From an uncultured Clostridia bacterium (GTDB lineage: Bacteria; Bacillota; Clostridia; Oscillospirales; Acutalibacteraceae), in NCBI GenBank assembly GCA_947165615.1, contig CAMVBD010000115.1:1-5711 (forward strand): a DNA stretch of 5,711 nucleotides, written 5' to 3'. Each line of letters begins with the position of its first letter. Positions within the stretch are counted from its first letter, which is position 1. Under the pieces are notes generated by a model that saw only the letters and a program-made list of their open reading frames with translations, made no database searches and was not told the origin of the DNA. Both the position numbers and the translations under genes were made by a program. Positions 5,182 through 5,711 of this stretch are shown here, one piece after another.

Positions 5182-5711
5182 TTAATCATTTTGATTGCTC
5201 TTTTGAAACTGCTTCCATGCGGAAATACTACTTAACCGTTCTCTCACTTTTTCTTGATTATCAATTCCCAATTGTAAGCAAACATAGTATTCAAGTAGCA
5301 AAGACAGAATGTGTATTGCATCAATAAGCTTGTCACCTTTTAATGCTTTTTTCTCTTTTGATTTCCCATAGTGAGTATAGTAGTGTCTTGTATCTGCTAC
5401 GGTTTGAGCAAAATCTGCATCGGTTATATAATAATCATAAAATAGGCCATCATTCTTTCCTATTAGCAAATCATTTAATCTTGATACCAAAATAATATAT
5501 TTACAGTTTTCATCTTTTTGTGTATCGCACAACAATAATTTCTCTATTATTGGATAATTGGGGCAACTGCCAAAACGTTTTGCAACCGATTCAATATACT
5601 GATCCTTATTATCATCGTAAAAAAATCTTGCATGAAAAGTTTCTAATGTCTGCACTATATGGACAAGTACATTTATGATGAAAACAACGGTCTTTGGTAT
5701 GAACTGCAAGG
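5182..5711 (-). CDS. ApeA-like HEPN-domain protein, C-terminal part (partial at right edge)
   Basis: The last 175 or so codons of a gene open to the window edge. The TTG at 5709 has no visible ribosome site and is probably internal. The segment resembles the C-terminal HEPN domain of ApeA-type abortive-infection proteins. Residues 12-30 (counted from that TTG; INVLVHIVQTLETFHARFF) match the first helix. RHYYTH at 108-113 is the R-x4-H motif of HEPN ribonucleases. THYGKSKEKKALKGDKL and the helix IHILSLLLEYYVCLQLG complete the domain. ApeA proteins are anti-phage factors thought to act through HEPN RNase activity. The N-terminal sensing part would lie outside the window. The gene is strikingly AT-rich: 12 G/C of 60 bases at 5461-5520, against 38 of 60 at 4501-4560. 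That suggests separate acquisition as cargo. Another HEPN family is possible. Confidence 0.72.
   Translation of the reverse strand, partial: LQFIPKTVVFIINVLVHIVQTLETFHARFFYDDNKDQYIESVAKRFGSCPNYPIIEKLLLCDTQKDENCKYIILVSRLNDLLIGKNDGLFYDYYITDADFAQTVADTRHYYTHYGKSKEKKALKGDKLIDAIHILSLLLEYYVCLQLGIDNQEKVRERLSSISAWKQFQKSNQND

Overview
The window looks like one end of a serine-recombinase integrative element in a mid-to-high-GC member of the Bacillota, most likely a gut Clostridia lineage. The support is strong GGAGG ribosome sites, a sigma-A-like promoter, use of TTG/GTG starts, a Gram-positive style SOS-box-like operator, and gene families typical of clostridial mobile elements. The taxonomic call is inference. 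All real genes lie on the minus strand, so transcription runs right to left.

Left edge (1-84): presumed chromosomal flank. It holds a minus-strand promoter and a Shine-Dalgarno site for a gene whose start codon lies just outside the window.

85-432: a repeat region. Two near-identical copies of about 68 bp lie about 280 bp apart. Each is centred on a perfect 22-bp palindrome that reads as a bidirectional terminator. Between them is a hairpin-rich spacer with nested inverted repeats. One copy is joined to a tRNA-3'-end-like sequence ending in CCA. The right-hand copy stops matching at about position 432, exactly where the native end of the recombinase gene begins. That point is the best candidate for the element/chromosome junction.

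264-4995: a compact four-gene operon. In transcription order it encodes a LexA/UmuD-type self-cleaving repressor, a DUF6076-like zinc-binding protein, a divergent sigma-70-like protein with an acidic N-terminus, and a large serine recombinase. The operon starts from a near-consensus promoter (TTGACA, 17 bp, TATATT). A 29-bp palindromic operator lies just downstream, over the predicted transcription start. The simplest model is a DNA-damage-responsive switch: repressor self-cleavage derepresses the sigma-like protein and the recombinase, and the element excises. The recombinase frame reads through the junction into the chromosomal repeat, which gives it a tail of about 55 residues that should exist only in the integrated state at this site.

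5079-5711: a terminator, then the 3' part of a conspicuously AT-rich gene that runs off the right edge. Its C-terminal region looks like the HEPN domain of ApeA-type abortive-infection proteins, with an R-x4-H motif. It is probably anti-phage cargo acquired separately from the operon.
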